Source: an uncultured Clostridia bacterium (lineage in GTDB: Bacteria; Bacillota_A; Clostridia; TANB77; CAG-508). Taken from it: DNA of 12,265 nucleotides. Position numbers and translations under genes: made by a program. The notes beneath the pieces are model-generated. The model was not told where the DNA came from and made no database searches. It saw nothing but the letters and a program-made list of their open reading frames with translations. This document shows positions 1 through 7,086 of the stretch, piece after piece. The DNA is taken from the NCBI GenBank assembly GCA_944393295.1, contig CALXZR010000134.1, positions 1 through 12,265 of the forward strand. Direction: 5' to 3'. Position 1 is the stretch's first letter; every line of letters starts with the position of its first letter.

Positions 1-709
1 CCTCGTTTCCGCTAGCAGCTCCCATCCATAATATATCATGATTTCCCCATTGTATATCCAAACTGTGGAAATCCATCAATTTATCCATAATAATAGGTGC
101 TCCTGGTCCTCTATCGTAAATATCTCCAATTATGTGCAAATGGTCAATTGCCATACGTTTTATTAAATCAGAAATTGCAATAATAAAAGCATCTGCCCTA
201 TTTAAATCTATTATGCTTTCTATAATTTGTTTATAGTAGTTCTCTTTGTTTTTATCTTCTCCTTGAGAATGTAAAAGTTCATCTATTATATAATCAAATC
301 CTTTTGGCATTGCTTTACGAACCTTAGAACGAGTATATTTAGAGCTTACGGCTCTAGTAACTTCAATAAGCCTATATAGTATTATTCTATACCATTCTTT
401 TATTTCTTCTACTTCTTTTTTTACTAAATTTAATTTTTCTTCTGGGTAATATATTAAAGTTGCTAGTTCTTTTCTATCTTTTTCTGTTAATGAATCTTTA
501 TAAATATCCTCTATTTTATTTTTTATAATTCCAGATCCATTATTTAAAATATGAATAAAAGCTTCATATTCGCCATGTATATCACTTAAAAATAGTTCAG
601 TTCCCTTTGGTAGATTAAGAATTGCTTGCAAATTAATAATCTCCTCTGAAACCTCTTGAATATTTTTATAAGTTTTACTTAATAATTCTAAATATTTTTC
701 ATTTTCCAT
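1..709 (-). CDS. fbp: Class 3 fructose-1,6-bisphosphatase, N-terminal 236 residues (cut by window edge)
   Basis: Hydrolyses fructose 1,6-bisphosphate to fructose 6-phosphate in gluconeogenesis, in the cytoplasm. The open frame runs from an ATG at 709 leftwards off the window. It carries the metallophosphoesterase motifs of the Firmicutes-type enzyme in order: SDIHGE (residues 42-47), GDIYDRGP (195-202) and GNHD (222-225), which hold the metal-binding Asp, His and Asn residues. The stretch [19 protein letters not shown] between them is also family-like. Family members have about 650 residues, so roughly two thirds of the protein lies outside. The start is supported by GAAAGG eight bases upstream of the ATG. 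It is divergent from the dodecin/spoVA operon across about 150 very AT-rich bases; I could not pick a convincing fbp promoter there. Assignment is secure from the motifs; completeness cannot be judged. Confidence 0.95.
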   Translation of the reverse strand, partial: MENEKYLELLSKTYKNIQEVSEEIINLQAILNLPKGTELFLSDIHGEYEAFIHILNNGSGIIKNKIEDIYKDSLTEKDRKELATLIYYPEEKLNLVKKEVEEIKEWYRIILYRLIEVTRAVSSKYTRSKVRKAMPKGFDYIIDELLHSQGEDKNKENYYKQIIESIIDLNRADAFIIAISDLIKRMAIDHLHIIGDIYDRGPGAPIIMDKLMDFHSLDIQWGNHDILWMGAASGNE

Positions 710-862
710 AGTATCAGCCTTTCTTTTCAATATTATTTAAAAATTAAATTAATTTTATTTTTGAATTATGATTTTTTTATGAATAATTTATGTATTTTAT
801 GGAAAATATATGAACAAAAATATAGATTATTTTATCTAAATTTATTTTTAGGAGGTTTTTTT

Positions 863-1102
863 ATGAATTGTGAAAAACATATCAAAATAACAGGTTATTC
901 TAATGTTTCTTGGAAGGATGCAATTGTTAAATCTATTGCTGAAGCTTCTTGTACTTTAAAGAATTTATCTGGTGTTACAGTATTATCTCAAAGAGCAACT
1001 GTAAAAGGAGATAAAATAGATGAATATTTAGTTGATTTAGATTTAACCTTTTTCATTGATTGCGAGAAAAAAGACGAGAAGGCTGAACAAGATAATATGT
1101 AA
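863..1102 (+). CDS. Dodecin-like small protein, first gene of the spoVA operon
   Basis: A 79-residue protein matching the dodecin fold pattern: beta strand (HIKITGYS), the SWKDAIVKSIAEASCTLKNL helix, then two strands (GVTVLSQRATVKGDKI and YLVDLDLTFFID). Dodecins form hollow dodecamers that store flavin or related ligands. The tryptophan that stacks on the flavin in classic dodecins (in NxxW) is glycine here (G37), while the Gln further on (Q43) is kept, so flavin binding is uncertain. The start is the ATG at 863 behind AGGAGG at 850-855. The frame stays open upstream to 761, but that part has no binding site and a non-dodecin sequence. Only 26 bases separate it from spoVAC, so co-transcription with the spore genes is likely. 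A weak SigG-like pair (TGAATA at 780, AAATATA at 804) lies upstream and is not claimed as a promoter. The last 13 residues are charged and variable. Confidence 0.8.
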   Translation: MNCEKHIKITGYSNVSWKDAIVKSIAEASCTLKNLSGVTVLSQRATVKGDKIDEYLVDLDLTFFIDCEKKDEKAEQDNM

Positions 1103-1128
1103 ATTTATTTTTTTAGAAAGGAAATAAC

Positions 1129-1590
1129 ATGAAAGTAGAAAGTAAAGAAGACTATCAAAAATATGTAGATAAGAAGACTCCAAATTCTCCTATCTTAAAA
1201 AATTGCTTTAATGCTTTTTGGGTTGGTGGTCTTATATGTGCAATTGGACAAATCATATTCGAATTTTGTAAAATTCGAGGCTTAGAAGAAAGTAGTAGCT
1301 ATACTGTAGTTTCAATATTGCTGATTTTCTTAAGTGCTTTTTTAACCGCACTTAATATTTTCAATAGAATTGGTAAATTTGCTGGAGCTGGTTCTTTAGT
1401 TCCTATTACAGGATTTGCAAACTCAATTGTATCTCCTGCAATGGAATATAAATCTGAAGGTTATGTACTTGGAGTTGGTGCAAAAATGTTTACAGTTGCA
1501 GGTCCAGTTCTTGTATATGGAATTTCTTCAGCAATTATTGTAGGAATTATTTTTCTAATTTTTAATACTCAAAGTATAACTTTAGTTTAA
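1129..1590 (+). CDS. spoVAC: Stage V sporulation protein AC
   Basis: Inner spore membrane protein of the SpoVA channel, which moves dipicolinic acid with Ca2+ into the developing spore and releases it at germination. SpoVAC of Bacillus subtilis is known to behave as a mechanosensitive channel. The 153-residue product has a charged N-terminus (KEDYQKYVDKKTPNSP), hydrophobic segments at about 26-46, 58-78 and 111-146, and the family signature GAGSLVPITGFANSIVSP at about 86-103. Its paralogue SpoVAE, downstream, carries the same signature as GCGATVPLTGFGN. Length is normal for the family. The start ATG follows AAAGGAAA at a usable distance. spoVAD begins 72 bases downstream, a wider gap than elsewhere in this operon, and the gap holds a small inverted repeat. 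Confidence 0.95.
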   Translation: MKVESKEDYQKYVDKKTPNSPILKNCFNAFWVGGLICAIGQIIFEFCKIRGLEESSSYTVVSILLIFLSAFLTALNIFNRIGKFAGAGSLVPITGFANSIVSPAMEYKSEGYVLGVGAKMFTVAGPVLVYGISSAIIVGIIFLIFNTQSITLV

Positions 1591-1596
1591 AAATGG

Positions 1597-1630
1597 TTAC
1601 TAGGTACCAAAAACCTAAATATTTTAGTAA
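1597..1630 (+). promoter_or_regulatory. Inverted repeat in front of the spoVAD ribosome binding site
   Basis: TTACTA (1597-1602) is complementary to TAGTAA (1625-1630), and the overlapping TAGGT (1601-1605) to ACCTA (1613-1617). The right arm ends at the GGAG of the only strong binding site before spoVAD. Folding could tune translation here or merely be AT-rich chance; there is no T-tract, so it is not a terminator. Confidence 0.3.
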
Positions 1631-1662
1631 GGAGTATATGATTTTATCATATAAATATAAAA

Positions 1663-2667
1663 GTGAAAAAAGTTGGAAATCAAAGTTTTGTATTAAGTAA
1701 CCCTGTAAATATTGTAAGTACTGCAACTATTGTTGGTCCAAAAGAAAAAGAAGGTCCTTTATGTGAATTTTTTGATCAGGCTTTAGAAGATGAATTTTGG
1801 GGTGAAAAATCTTGGGAAAAAGCAGAAAGTAAATTTATTAAAGAAACTGTAAATATGGCAATAGCAAAATCTAAAATTGCTCAAAGTGATATTGACTTTT
1901 GTTTTGCTGGAGATCTTTTAAATCAATGTATTTCTTCTTCCTTTGGACTTCGTGAAATTAATATTCCATTTTTTGGTGTTTTTGGGGCTTGCTCTACCTT
2001 TGTTGAATCTATGATATTAGCCTCAATGACTATTGACGGTGATTTTGCAACTAATGTCGTTTGTGCAAGTTCTAGTCATTTTTGCAGTGCAGAAAAACAA
2101 TTTCGTTTTCCCCTAGAGCTTGGAAACCAAAGACCACCTTCTAGTCAATGGACTGTTACTGGAAGTGGTAGCGCTGTTCTTTCAAAAAATGGTGAAGGTC
2201 CAAAAATAACAATATTAACTCCAGGAAAAATAGTAGATATGGGAATTAAAGATGCAAATAATATGGGGGCTGCTATGGCTGGTGCTGCAGCAGATACTCT
2301 TCTTACTCACTTTAAAGATACAGGTCGAAAGCCTAGTGATTATGATGCTATATTTACTGGAGATTTAGGTTATATAGGAAAAGACATTTTAATAGATTTA
2401 GCTGCTTCAAAAGGCTACAATATAAGAGCAAATTATAATGACTGTGGTGTTTTAATCTTTGACAAAGAAAAACAAGATACACATTCTGGAGGCTCTGGAT
2501 GTGGTTGTGTAGCAAGTGTTTTTTCTGGTTATATATATCAAATGTTTCAAGAGAAAAAATATAAAAAGGTTTTACTAATGGCAACAGGTGCTTTAATGAA
2601 CTCAACAAGTAGTCAACAAGGTGAATCTATTCCTGGTATTGCTCATGCTGTTAGTATAGAGAGTTAA
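1663..2667 (+). CDS. spoVAD: Stage V sporulation protein AD, dipicolinic acid-binding subunit
   Basis: Soluble thiolase-fold component of the SpoVA complex, known in Bacillus to bind dipicolinic acid. Family hallmarks seen here are VGPKEKEGPL (about 24-33), AGDLLNQ (82-88), FGACST with C110, VTGSGSAVLS, GAAMAGAAADTL, NDCGVLIFD, GGSGCGC, and the C-terminal QQGESIPGIAHAV. Length, 334 residues, is close to the usual 338. The start is a GTG at 1663: the N-terminus MKKVGNQSFV aligns directly with the family start (MKLTGKQTW in B. subtilis). It has no good binding site of its own. The only strong site, AAGGAG at 1629-1634, fits an ATG at 1638 that is in a different frame and ends at 1700, overlapping this start. 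Expression may rely on translational coupling. spoVAE follows ten bases after the stop. Confidence 0.95.
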   Translation: MKKVGNQSFVLSNPVNIVSTATIVGPKEKEGPLCEFFDQALEDEFWGEKSWEKAESKFIKETVNMAIAKSKIAQSDIDFCFAGDLLNQCISSSFGLREINIPFFGVFGACSTFVESMILASMTIDGDFATNVVCASSSHFCSAEKQFRFPLELGNQRPPSSQWTVTGSGSAVLSKNGEGPKITILTPGKIVDMGIKDANNMGAAMAGAAADTLLTHFKDTGRKPSDYDAIFTGDLGYIGKDILIDLAASKGYNIRANYNDCGVLIFDKEKQDTHSGGSGCGCVASVFSGYIYQMFQEKKYKKVLLMATGALMNSTSSQQGESIPGIAHAVSIES

Positions 2668-2677
2668 GGAGGAATTT

Positions 2678-3046
2678 ATGGATTGGTTCATGGTTTTAAA
2701 AGCCTTCATTGTAGGTGGATTAATTTGTATAATTGGTCAAATTTTAATAGATAAAACAAAATTAACTTCAGCAAGAATTCTAGTATTATTTGTAACAACG
2801 GGAGTTATTTTAGGTGGACTTGGAATATATAAATATTTAATAGATTTTGCAGGTTGTGGAGCAACAGTACCTTTAACAGGCTTTGGTAATTTACTTGCAA
2901 AAGGTACTATTGATGCAATATCTGAAAAAGGCTTTTTAGGTATATTTACAGGTGGTACAACAGCCGCCGCTGGTGGCATTGCAGCAGCAGTGTTCTTTGG
3001 ATATATTGCCTCCTTAGTTTCTAAGCCAAAAATAAAAAAGCAATAA
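2678..3046 (+). CDS. spoVAE: Stage V sporulation protein AE (SpoVAEB type)
   Basis: Third core SpoVA subunit, a small membrane protein of 122 residues from the same Pfam family as SpoVAC. Hydrophobic segments lie at about 4-24, 30-52 and 88-112, with the shared signature GCGATVPLTGFGNLLAKG between the second and third. The family-typical end GIFTGGTTAAAGGIAAAVFFGY is present (given here only as its first 20 residues plus FGY), followed by a basic tail KPKIKKQ. Start ATG at 2678 is preceded by AAGGAGG at ideal distance. The order AC-AD-AE without spoVAA/AB/AF is the usual reduced clostridial arrangement. An intrinsic terminator follows about 70 bases downstream. Confidence 0.95.
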   Translation: MDWFMVLKAFIVGGLICIIGQILIDKTKLTSARILVLFVTTGVILGGLGIYKYLIDFAGCGATVPLTGFGNLLAKGTIDAISEKGFLGIFTGGTTAAAGGIAAAVFFGYIASLVSKPKIKKQ

Positions 3047-3115
3047 TTTCTCATTATTTTTAATAAAATTTTTTATAAACATTTTCCTTGAAATGTTCAT
3101 ATATTGCAAACTTTT

Positions 3116-3150
3116 AAATGTTCGAATAATATTTTTTCGAACATTTTTTT
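3116..3150 (+). terminator. Intrinsic terminator of the spoVA operon
   Basis: An 11-bp perfect stem, AAATGTTCGAA with TTCGAACATTT, encloses a nine-base AT loop; the T-run continues after the stem (3144-3150). A second, shorter hairpin (AACATTT 3078-3084, AAATGTT 3091-3097) just upstream uses the same arm sequences and could pair with the terminator arms instead. Confidence 0.85.
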
Positions 3151-3159
3151 GCAAAAGTA

Positions 3160-3188
3160 TTGACAAACAGATTTTCTATGTGTAGAAT
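3160..3188 (+). promoter_or_regulatory. SigA-type promoter of the YgjP-like peptidase gene
   Basis: TTGACA (3160-3165), 17-base spacer, TAGAAT (3183-3188). Transcription should start near 3195, so the LexA-type box at 3196-3207 lies on the first transcribed bases. Confidence 0.8.
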
Positions 3189-3195
3189 AATAACA

Positions 3196-3207
3196 GAACA
3201 AGAGTTC
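3196..3207. promoter_or_regulatory. Putative LexA operator (SOS box), GAAC-N4-GTTC
   Basis: The sequence GAACAAGAGTTC is a perfect dyad GAAC-AAGA-GTTC, the core consensus of LexA boxes in Bacillus and Clostridia (GAACnnnnGTTC). It sits eight bases after the -10 element and before the ribosome binding site at 3227-3233, where bound repressor would block initiation. An outer A on the left (ACAGAAC) is unremarkable. The operator role is inferred from match and position. Confidence 0.6.
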
Positions 3208-3241
3208 AGGTAATAAATATATTTTTAAGGAGGCTTTAGAT

Positions 3242-3811
3242 ATGAATATTTTTTCAAGAACAAACTATAAAACATTTAGAAAATCAAATACTACAGAAGA
3301 TTTTGTATTTGGTAAAGATGAAACTTTAGAGCCAAAATTTACTAAAATTTTCGGTATAAACTATTCAATAAATATATACTATCTAAAGATTAAATCTCCA
3401 GAATTAAATTTAGAAAAAAATAGTATAAAAATTTATCTTCCTATGCAATATAGAAAAAATAACAATCAGGCTTTGTTAGATGTTATTTTACACAAGATGT
3501 ATGTAAAAATTGCAGAAAATGAAATTGAAAATGTTATGGAAAAAGCAAGGCACACTTTTGGTTTTGCACCTGAAGATTATAAAATAACTAAAATGGACAA
3601 AAGTATGGCTTTTTGTAATAAAGAAATGGCTTTAATTTATATAAATCCTAAAATCGTAATGTTTGATAAACAAATTATTGAATATATCGTTTTTCATGAA
3701 TTTTGTCATTTAAAATATAAAACTCATTCTAAAAAATTTTATGAGCTTTTAAAAACTTATGTCCCAAACTATGAGTCACTTTGCAATAAAATTAAAGGAA
3801 TTAATTATTAA
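3242..3811 (+). CDS. YgjP-like (DUF45) zinc metallopeptidase
   Basis: A 189-residue cytoplasmic protein with no signal peptide. The zinc site is HEFCH (152-156) followed by a third His at 162 in the pattern HExxHxxxxxH, then KKFYELLKTYVPNYE, the arrangement of the YgjP/DUF45 gluzincin-like family related to SprT and WLM proteases. The N-terminal half, about 30-90, is the strand-rich part of this family. The expected RWGSC segment before the zinc helix is degenerate (MAFCNKEMALIYINPKI). Molecular function of bacterial YgjP proteins is not settled; relatives (SprT/SPRTN, Wss1) remove proteins cross-linked to DNA. The start ATG follows AAGGAGG eight bases away. The gene is a single-gene unit with its own promoter, a LexA-type box and a terminator, which suggests DNA damage induction. 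Family assignment is good; substrate is unknown. Confidence 0.8.
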   Translation: MNIFSRTNYKTFRKSNTTEDFVFGKDETLEPKFTKIFGINYSINIYYLKIKSPELNLEKNSIKIYLPMQYRKNNNQALLDVILHKMYVKIAENEIENVMEKARHTFGFAPEDYKITKMDKSMAFCNKEMALIYINPKIVMFDKQIIEYIVFHEFCHLKYKTHSKKFYELLKTYVPNYESLCNKIKGINY

Positions 3812-3836
3812 GAATTAATTAAATAATTGTAAAAAT

Positions 3837-3877
3837 AAAGCTTTTGTATAATTCTGTCGTACAAAAGTTTTATTTTT
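3837..3877 (+). terminator. Intrinsic terminator after the metallopeptidase gene
   Basis: AAAGCTTTTGTA (3837-3848) pairs with TACAAAAGTTTT (3860-3871) over 12 bp with one G-U pair and an 11-base loop, followed by a T-rich run to 3878. Confidence 0.85.
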
Positions 3878-3880
3878 TAA

Positions 3881-3909
3881 TTTACATAATTTAATATTTG
3901 TGATATAAT
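3881..3909 (+). promoter_or_regulatory. SigA-type promoter of the acetyltransferase gene
   Basis: TTTACA (3881-3886), 17-base spacer, TATAAT (3904-3909), with an extended TGA before the -10. It starts three bases after the previous terminator's T-run, so this gene is an independent unit with a leader of only about 25 bases. Confidence 0.8.
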
Positions 3910-3941
3910 AAATAACATAATCTTATAAGGAGGTAATACCC

Positions 3942-4400
3942 TTGCAAAAAACAAATAATATTCCACAGCTTCGAATGCGGCTGTTGAAGAAAAAGGACTT
4001 AAGCTCTCTGCGTCAAATTGCAGAGATAAGCTCCGAAACAGAGTTGCTCACTCGCCTCACAAGCAATGCCTTCCCTGAAAAATACAAGAAATCTTACAGC
4101 ATCTTTTTGCTCGATAAATCTGGGAAAACCATAAGCATGGTCGGCTTCATCGAGTTAGAGCCTTGTGCCAAAGCAATGTATGTGAATGGCTTTATTTCGA
4201 AACCGTATCGTGGAAGCCATTTCATGACTAGAATTCTCAAGGACATCATTCTCAAGTATACAGACGTTACCTTCTTCTACTTCGATATTGAAGAAGACAA
4301 CCTGCCTGCGAAGAATCTTATTGAGAAACTCGGTGGTACAGTCTACCGGACCTCTAGTACCAGAAAGAGCTATTATATCAAGGGACGTGGTCTGAGCTAA
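3942..4400 (+). CDS. GNAT-family N-acetyltransferase, probably recently acquired
   Basis: A 152-residue protein reading as a GNAT domain: alpha/beta start LRMRLLKKKDLSSLRQIAEI, central strands SIFLLDKSGKTISMVGFIEL and YVNGFISKPYRGSHFMTRIL, where YRGSHF is the acetyl-CoA pyrophosphate loop (R/QxxGxG/A) in degenerate form, then FYFDIEEDNLPAKNLIEKLG, the typical C-terminal NxxAxxLxEKLG element. Acceptor substrate cannot be told. Start is a TTG at 3942 behind AAGGAGG (3927-3933), spacing eight; no ATG follows until well into the domain. Base use differs sharply: 50% G+C in 4021-4080 and 43% in 4261-4320, against 28% in a matched block of leuS, with codons such as CTC, CGG and TCC rare in the neighbours. 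It carries its own promoter and a G+C-rich terminator, so the whole cassette 3881-4443 may have come by transfer. Confidence 0.75.
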   Translation: MQKTNNIPQLRMRLLKKKDLSSLRQIAEISSETELLTRLTSNAFPEKYKKSYSIFLLDKSGKTISMVGFIELEPCAKAMYVNGFISKPYRGSHFMTRILKDIILKYTDVTFFYFDIEEDNLPAKNLIEKLGGTVYRTSSTRKSYYIKGRGLS

Positions 4401-4407
4401 ATCTGCA

Positions 4408-4443
4408 AAAAGCCCTCGCAGGAGCAATCCTGCAAGGGCTTTT
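4408..4443. terminator. Bidirectional intrinsic terminator between the acetyltransferase gene and leuS
   Basis: Two 16-base arms, 4408-4423 and 4428-4443, pair with a single C/A mismatch around a GCAA (GNRA) loop. The core GCCCT...AGGGC is flanked by A4 on one side and T4 on the other, so it can stop both converging transcripts. It lies 9 bases before the leuS stop codon in window order. Confidence 0.9.
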
Positions 4444-4452
4444 ATTATATTT

Positions 4453-6945
4453 TTATTTTACAACTATATTATATACTTTTGCTTTTACATAAATTTCTTT
4501 TACTATATTTTTTCCTTCTAAAGCCTTTTTTACTGTTTCATCATTTTTTACAATTTCTTTAACAGTATTTTCATCAGCATCTCTATCTATTTTTACAACA
4601 GCTTTTAATTTTCCGTTAAATTGTACTGGTATTTCAATTTCATCATCAATTGTTTTTGCTTCGTCATATTTTGGCCAAGGAGTTTCATTAATTGTCTTTT
4701 TTTCTCCTAAAATACTAAATAATTCTTCTGTCATATGAGGTGCAAAAGGATTTAACAATTGTAAAAAGGTTTTATATTCAGCTTTTGTTATCATTTTATC
4801 TTTTACAAATTCATTTGTCATTGTCATAAATGTTGCAACTGCTGTATTAAATTTCATTTCTTCTATATCTGAAGAAACCTTCTTTATAGCTTTGTGCATC
4901 ATTTTTTCATGTTTCTCTGAATATTTATTTTCATCTGTCATTATATTTTGTAGATTCCAAACTCTATCTAAGAATTTTCCACAACCACGAATACTTTCCA
5001 TAGACCAAGGTGCTGTTTGGTCAAATGGTCCCATAAACATTTCATATACACTGAAAGTATCTGCACCAAATTCTTTTACAATATCATCTGGATTTATAAC
5101 ATTTCCTTTTGACTTTGACATTTTTTCTCCATTTGAACCTAAAATCATTCCATGAGAAGTACGTTTTTGATATGGCTCTTTAGTTGGCACTACACCTATG
5201 TCATATAAAAATTTATGCCAAAATCTTGAATACAATAAGTGAAGTGTTGTATGTTCCATTCCGCCATTATACCAGTCTACTGGGCTCCAATATTCAATAG
5301 CTTCTTTTGAAGCTAAAGCTTTATCGTTATGTGGATCCATATATCTTAAGAAATACCAAGAAGATCCAGCCCATTGTGGCATTGTATCTGTTTCTCTTTT
5401 TGCTGGCTTTCCACAATGTGGACATTTTGTTTTTATCCATTCTGTTTGTTTTGCTAAAGGTGATTCTCCATTTTCTCCTGGTTCATAATCCTCTATATCT
5501 GGTAATTTCAAAGGTAATTCTTCCTCTGGAATTGGAACCCAACCACAATCTTCGCAATAAACCATTGGTATTGGTTCTCCCCAATATCTTTGACGAGAAA
5601 ATACCCAATCACGTAATTTATAATTTACTTTTCTCTTACCTAATTTATTTTTTTCTATATAGTCTATAGCCTTTGCAATTGCTTCTTTTGAAGTTAATCC
5701 ATCTAAAATACCTGAATTTACAGCAATTCCATTATTTACATCTACAAAAGGCTCTTTCATTATAACTTCATTATAATTTACATTTTCTGCCATTAAATAA
5801 TCAAATCTAGCTTCTAATTCTTTTTGTAAATCTTCACTTACATTTTTTAAATCTGGTTTTATAACAGGTTTTATTGGTAAATTAAATTTTTTAGCGAAAG
5901 CAAAATCTCTATCATCATGGGCAGGAACTGCCATAATCGCACCAGTTCCATAAGTAATTAAAACATAATCTGAAATCCATATTGGAATTTCTTCATTTGT
6001 AAATGGATTAATAGCTTTAATTCCTTTTATTTCTACTCCTGTCTTTTCTTTGTTTAATTCTGAACGCTCAAAATCAGATTTTAAAGCAGATTTCTTTTTA
6101 TAGTTTTCTACTTCTTCTTTATTTAAAATTTTATCTTTATATTTTTCAACTAATTCATGTTCTGGTGCAATTACCATATATGTTGCTCCATAAATAGTGT
6201 CTGGTCTAGTTGTATACACAAGCAATGTATCATCTGTATCTTTAATTTTAAAGTTTACTTCTGCACCTTCACTTCTTCCAATCCAATTTTTTTGTTGAAT
6301 TTTTATTTTTTCTAAATAATCTAATTCGTCTAAATCGTCTATTAATCTTTGAGCATATTTTGTAATACCAAGCATCCATTGACTTTTTTCTTTTTGAACA
6401 ACTGGGCTACCACATCTCTCACATACCCCATTTACAACCTCTTCATTTGCTAATCCAACTTTGCAACCAGTGCAAAAATTTATTGGCATTGTAGCTTTGT
6501 ATGCTAGCCCCTTTTTAAATAATTGAATAAAAATCCATTGTGTCCATTTATAATAGTTTGGATCCGTTGTATTTACTTCTCTTGACCAATCAAAAGAAAA
6601 TCCCAAAGATTTTAATTGCTCTCTAAAATGATTTACATTGTTTTCAGTAGTTATTTTTGGATGAACATGATTTTTAATTGCATAATTTTCAGCTGGGAGT
6701 CCGAAAGCATCAAAACCAATTGGATATAATACATTATATCCTTCCATTCTCTTTTTTCTTGCTACAATATCCAATGCTGTATAGCTTCTTGGATGTCCTA
6801 CGTGTAAGCCTTGACCAGATGGATATGGAAATTCTATTAATCCATACCATTTTTTCATTGTATAATCATCTTTTGCATTAAAAGTTCCTTCTGTATACCA
6901 TTTTTTCTGCCACTTTTGTTCTACTTCTTTAAAATTATATGACAT
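4453..6945 (-). CDS. leuS: Leucyl-tRNA synthetase
   Basis: Charges tRNA-Leu with leucine in the cytoplasm. The 830-residue product has all class I landmarks: HIGH signature as HVGH (48-51) after PYPSGQGL, a zinc-ribbon cysteine cluster ([13 protein letters not shown] with CERCG), the editing-domain threonine-rich [12 protein letters not shown] at 245-256, [10 protein letters not shown] in the catalytic core, a second cysteine set (CEDCG, CPHCG), [16 protein letters not shown], and [14 protein letters not shown] with K608. The anticodon-binding and C-terminal ribosome-like domain ([16 protein letters not shown]) complete it. Start is the ATG at 6945, preceded by GAGGGAG at seven bases and matching the family start [13 protein letters not shown]. 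The frame remains open upstream to 7041, across the promoter, so that longer reading is wrong. No T-box leader is visible: the 5' leader is only about 30 bases. Confidence 0.98.
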   Translation of the reverse strand: MSYNFKEVEQKWQKKWYTEGTFNAKDDYTMKKWYGLIEFPYPSGQGLHVGHPRSYTALDIVARKKRMEGYNVLYPIGFDAFGLPAENYAIKNHVHPKITTENNVNHFREQLKSLGFSFDWSREVNTTDPNYYKWTQWIFIQLFKKGLAYKATMPINFCTGCKVGLANEEVVNGVCERCGSPVVQKEKSQWMLGITKYAQRLIDDLDELDYLEKIKIQQKNWIGRSEGAEVNFKIKDTDDTLLVYTTRPDTIYGATYMVIAPEHELVEKYKDKILNKEEVENYKKKSALKSDFERSELNKEKTGVEIKGIKAINPFTNEEIPIWISDYVLITYGTGAIMAVPAHDDRDFAFAKKFNLPIKPVIKPDLKNVSEDLQKELEARFDYLMAENVNYNEVIMKEPFVDVNNGIAVNSGILDGLTSKEAIAKAIDYIEKNKLGKRKVNYKLRDWVFSRQRYWGEPIPMVYCEDCGWVPIPEEELPLKLPDIEDYEPGENGESPLAKQTEWIKTKCPHCGKPAKRETDTMPQWAGSSWYFLRYMDPHNDKALASKEAIEYWSPVDWYNGGMEHTTLHLLYSRFWHKFLYDIGVVPTKEPYQKRTSHGMILGSNGEKMSKSKGNVINPDDIVKEFGADTFSVYEMFMGPFDQTAPWSMESIRGCGKFLDRVWNLQNIMTDENKYSEKHEKMMHKAIKKVSSDIEEMKFNTAVATFMTMTNEFVKDKMITKAEYKTFLQLLNPFAPHMTEELFSILGEKKTINETPWPKYDEAKTIDDEIEIPVQFNGKLKAVVKIDRDADENTVKEIVKNDETVKKALEGKNIVKEIYVKAKVYNIVVK

Positions 6946-6982
6946 CTTCTTTCTCCCTCTTCTCTTTATATTAATGTTTAGT

Positions 6983-7011
6983 ATTATATAACATTTTTTT
7001 TTATTTTTCAA
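6983..7011 (-). promoter_or_regulatory. SigA-type promoter of leuS
   Basis: On the minus strand TTGAAA (7011-7006), 17-base A-rich spacer, TATAAT (6988-6983). Start near 6976 leaves about 30 transcribed bases before leuS, with no room for a T-box. Confidence 0.85.
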
Positions 7012-7046
7012 CCTGTTTTTAAGAAGTGTACCTAAAAACATTATTC

Positions 7047-7074
7047 AAAAAAAGAATGGCATATGCCATTCTTT
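7047..7074 (-). terminator. Intrinsic terminator of the FGE-fold gene
   Basis: A perfect 24-base palindrome (7051-7074) can form a 10-bp stem AAAGAATGGC/GCCATTCTTT with an ATAT loop. Read on the minus strand it is followed by seven T's (7053-7047). It begins 13 bases after the upstream gene's stop. Confidence 0.85.
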
Positions 7075-7086
7075 TCTTTTAATTTA

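Noticed and set aside
780..810. SigG promoter for the spoVA operon (TGAATA, 18 bases, AAATATA)
   Set aside because: The -10 half is a poor match and such sequences are frequent in this AT-rich gap; noted only in the dodecin entry.
761..862. Longer N-terminus for the dodecin-like protein
   Set aside because: No ribosome binding site before 761 and the extra residues are not dodecin-like; AGGAGG sits before the ATG at 863.
2737..3054. Antisense open frame opposite spoVAE
   Set aside because: It mirrors spoVAE codons, has no ribosome binding site and no recognisable protein features.
3116..3146. Terminator stem TTCGAAC arms as a second LexA box
   Set aside because: The GTTC and GAAC halves are too far apart and in the wrong order for GAAC-N4-GTTC.
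6946..7041. Upstream start for leuS
   Set aside because: The extra 32 codons run through the leuS promoter and its leader; the family start and GAGGGAG fit the ATG at 6945.
6946..7046. T-box riboswitch upstream of leuS
   Set aside because: The promoter leaves only about 30 leader bases and no T-box AGGGUGG motif is present.
7051..7074. Perfect 24-base palindrome as a protein-binding operator
   Set aside because: Position right after a stop codon and the adjoining T-run explain it as an intrinsic terminator.
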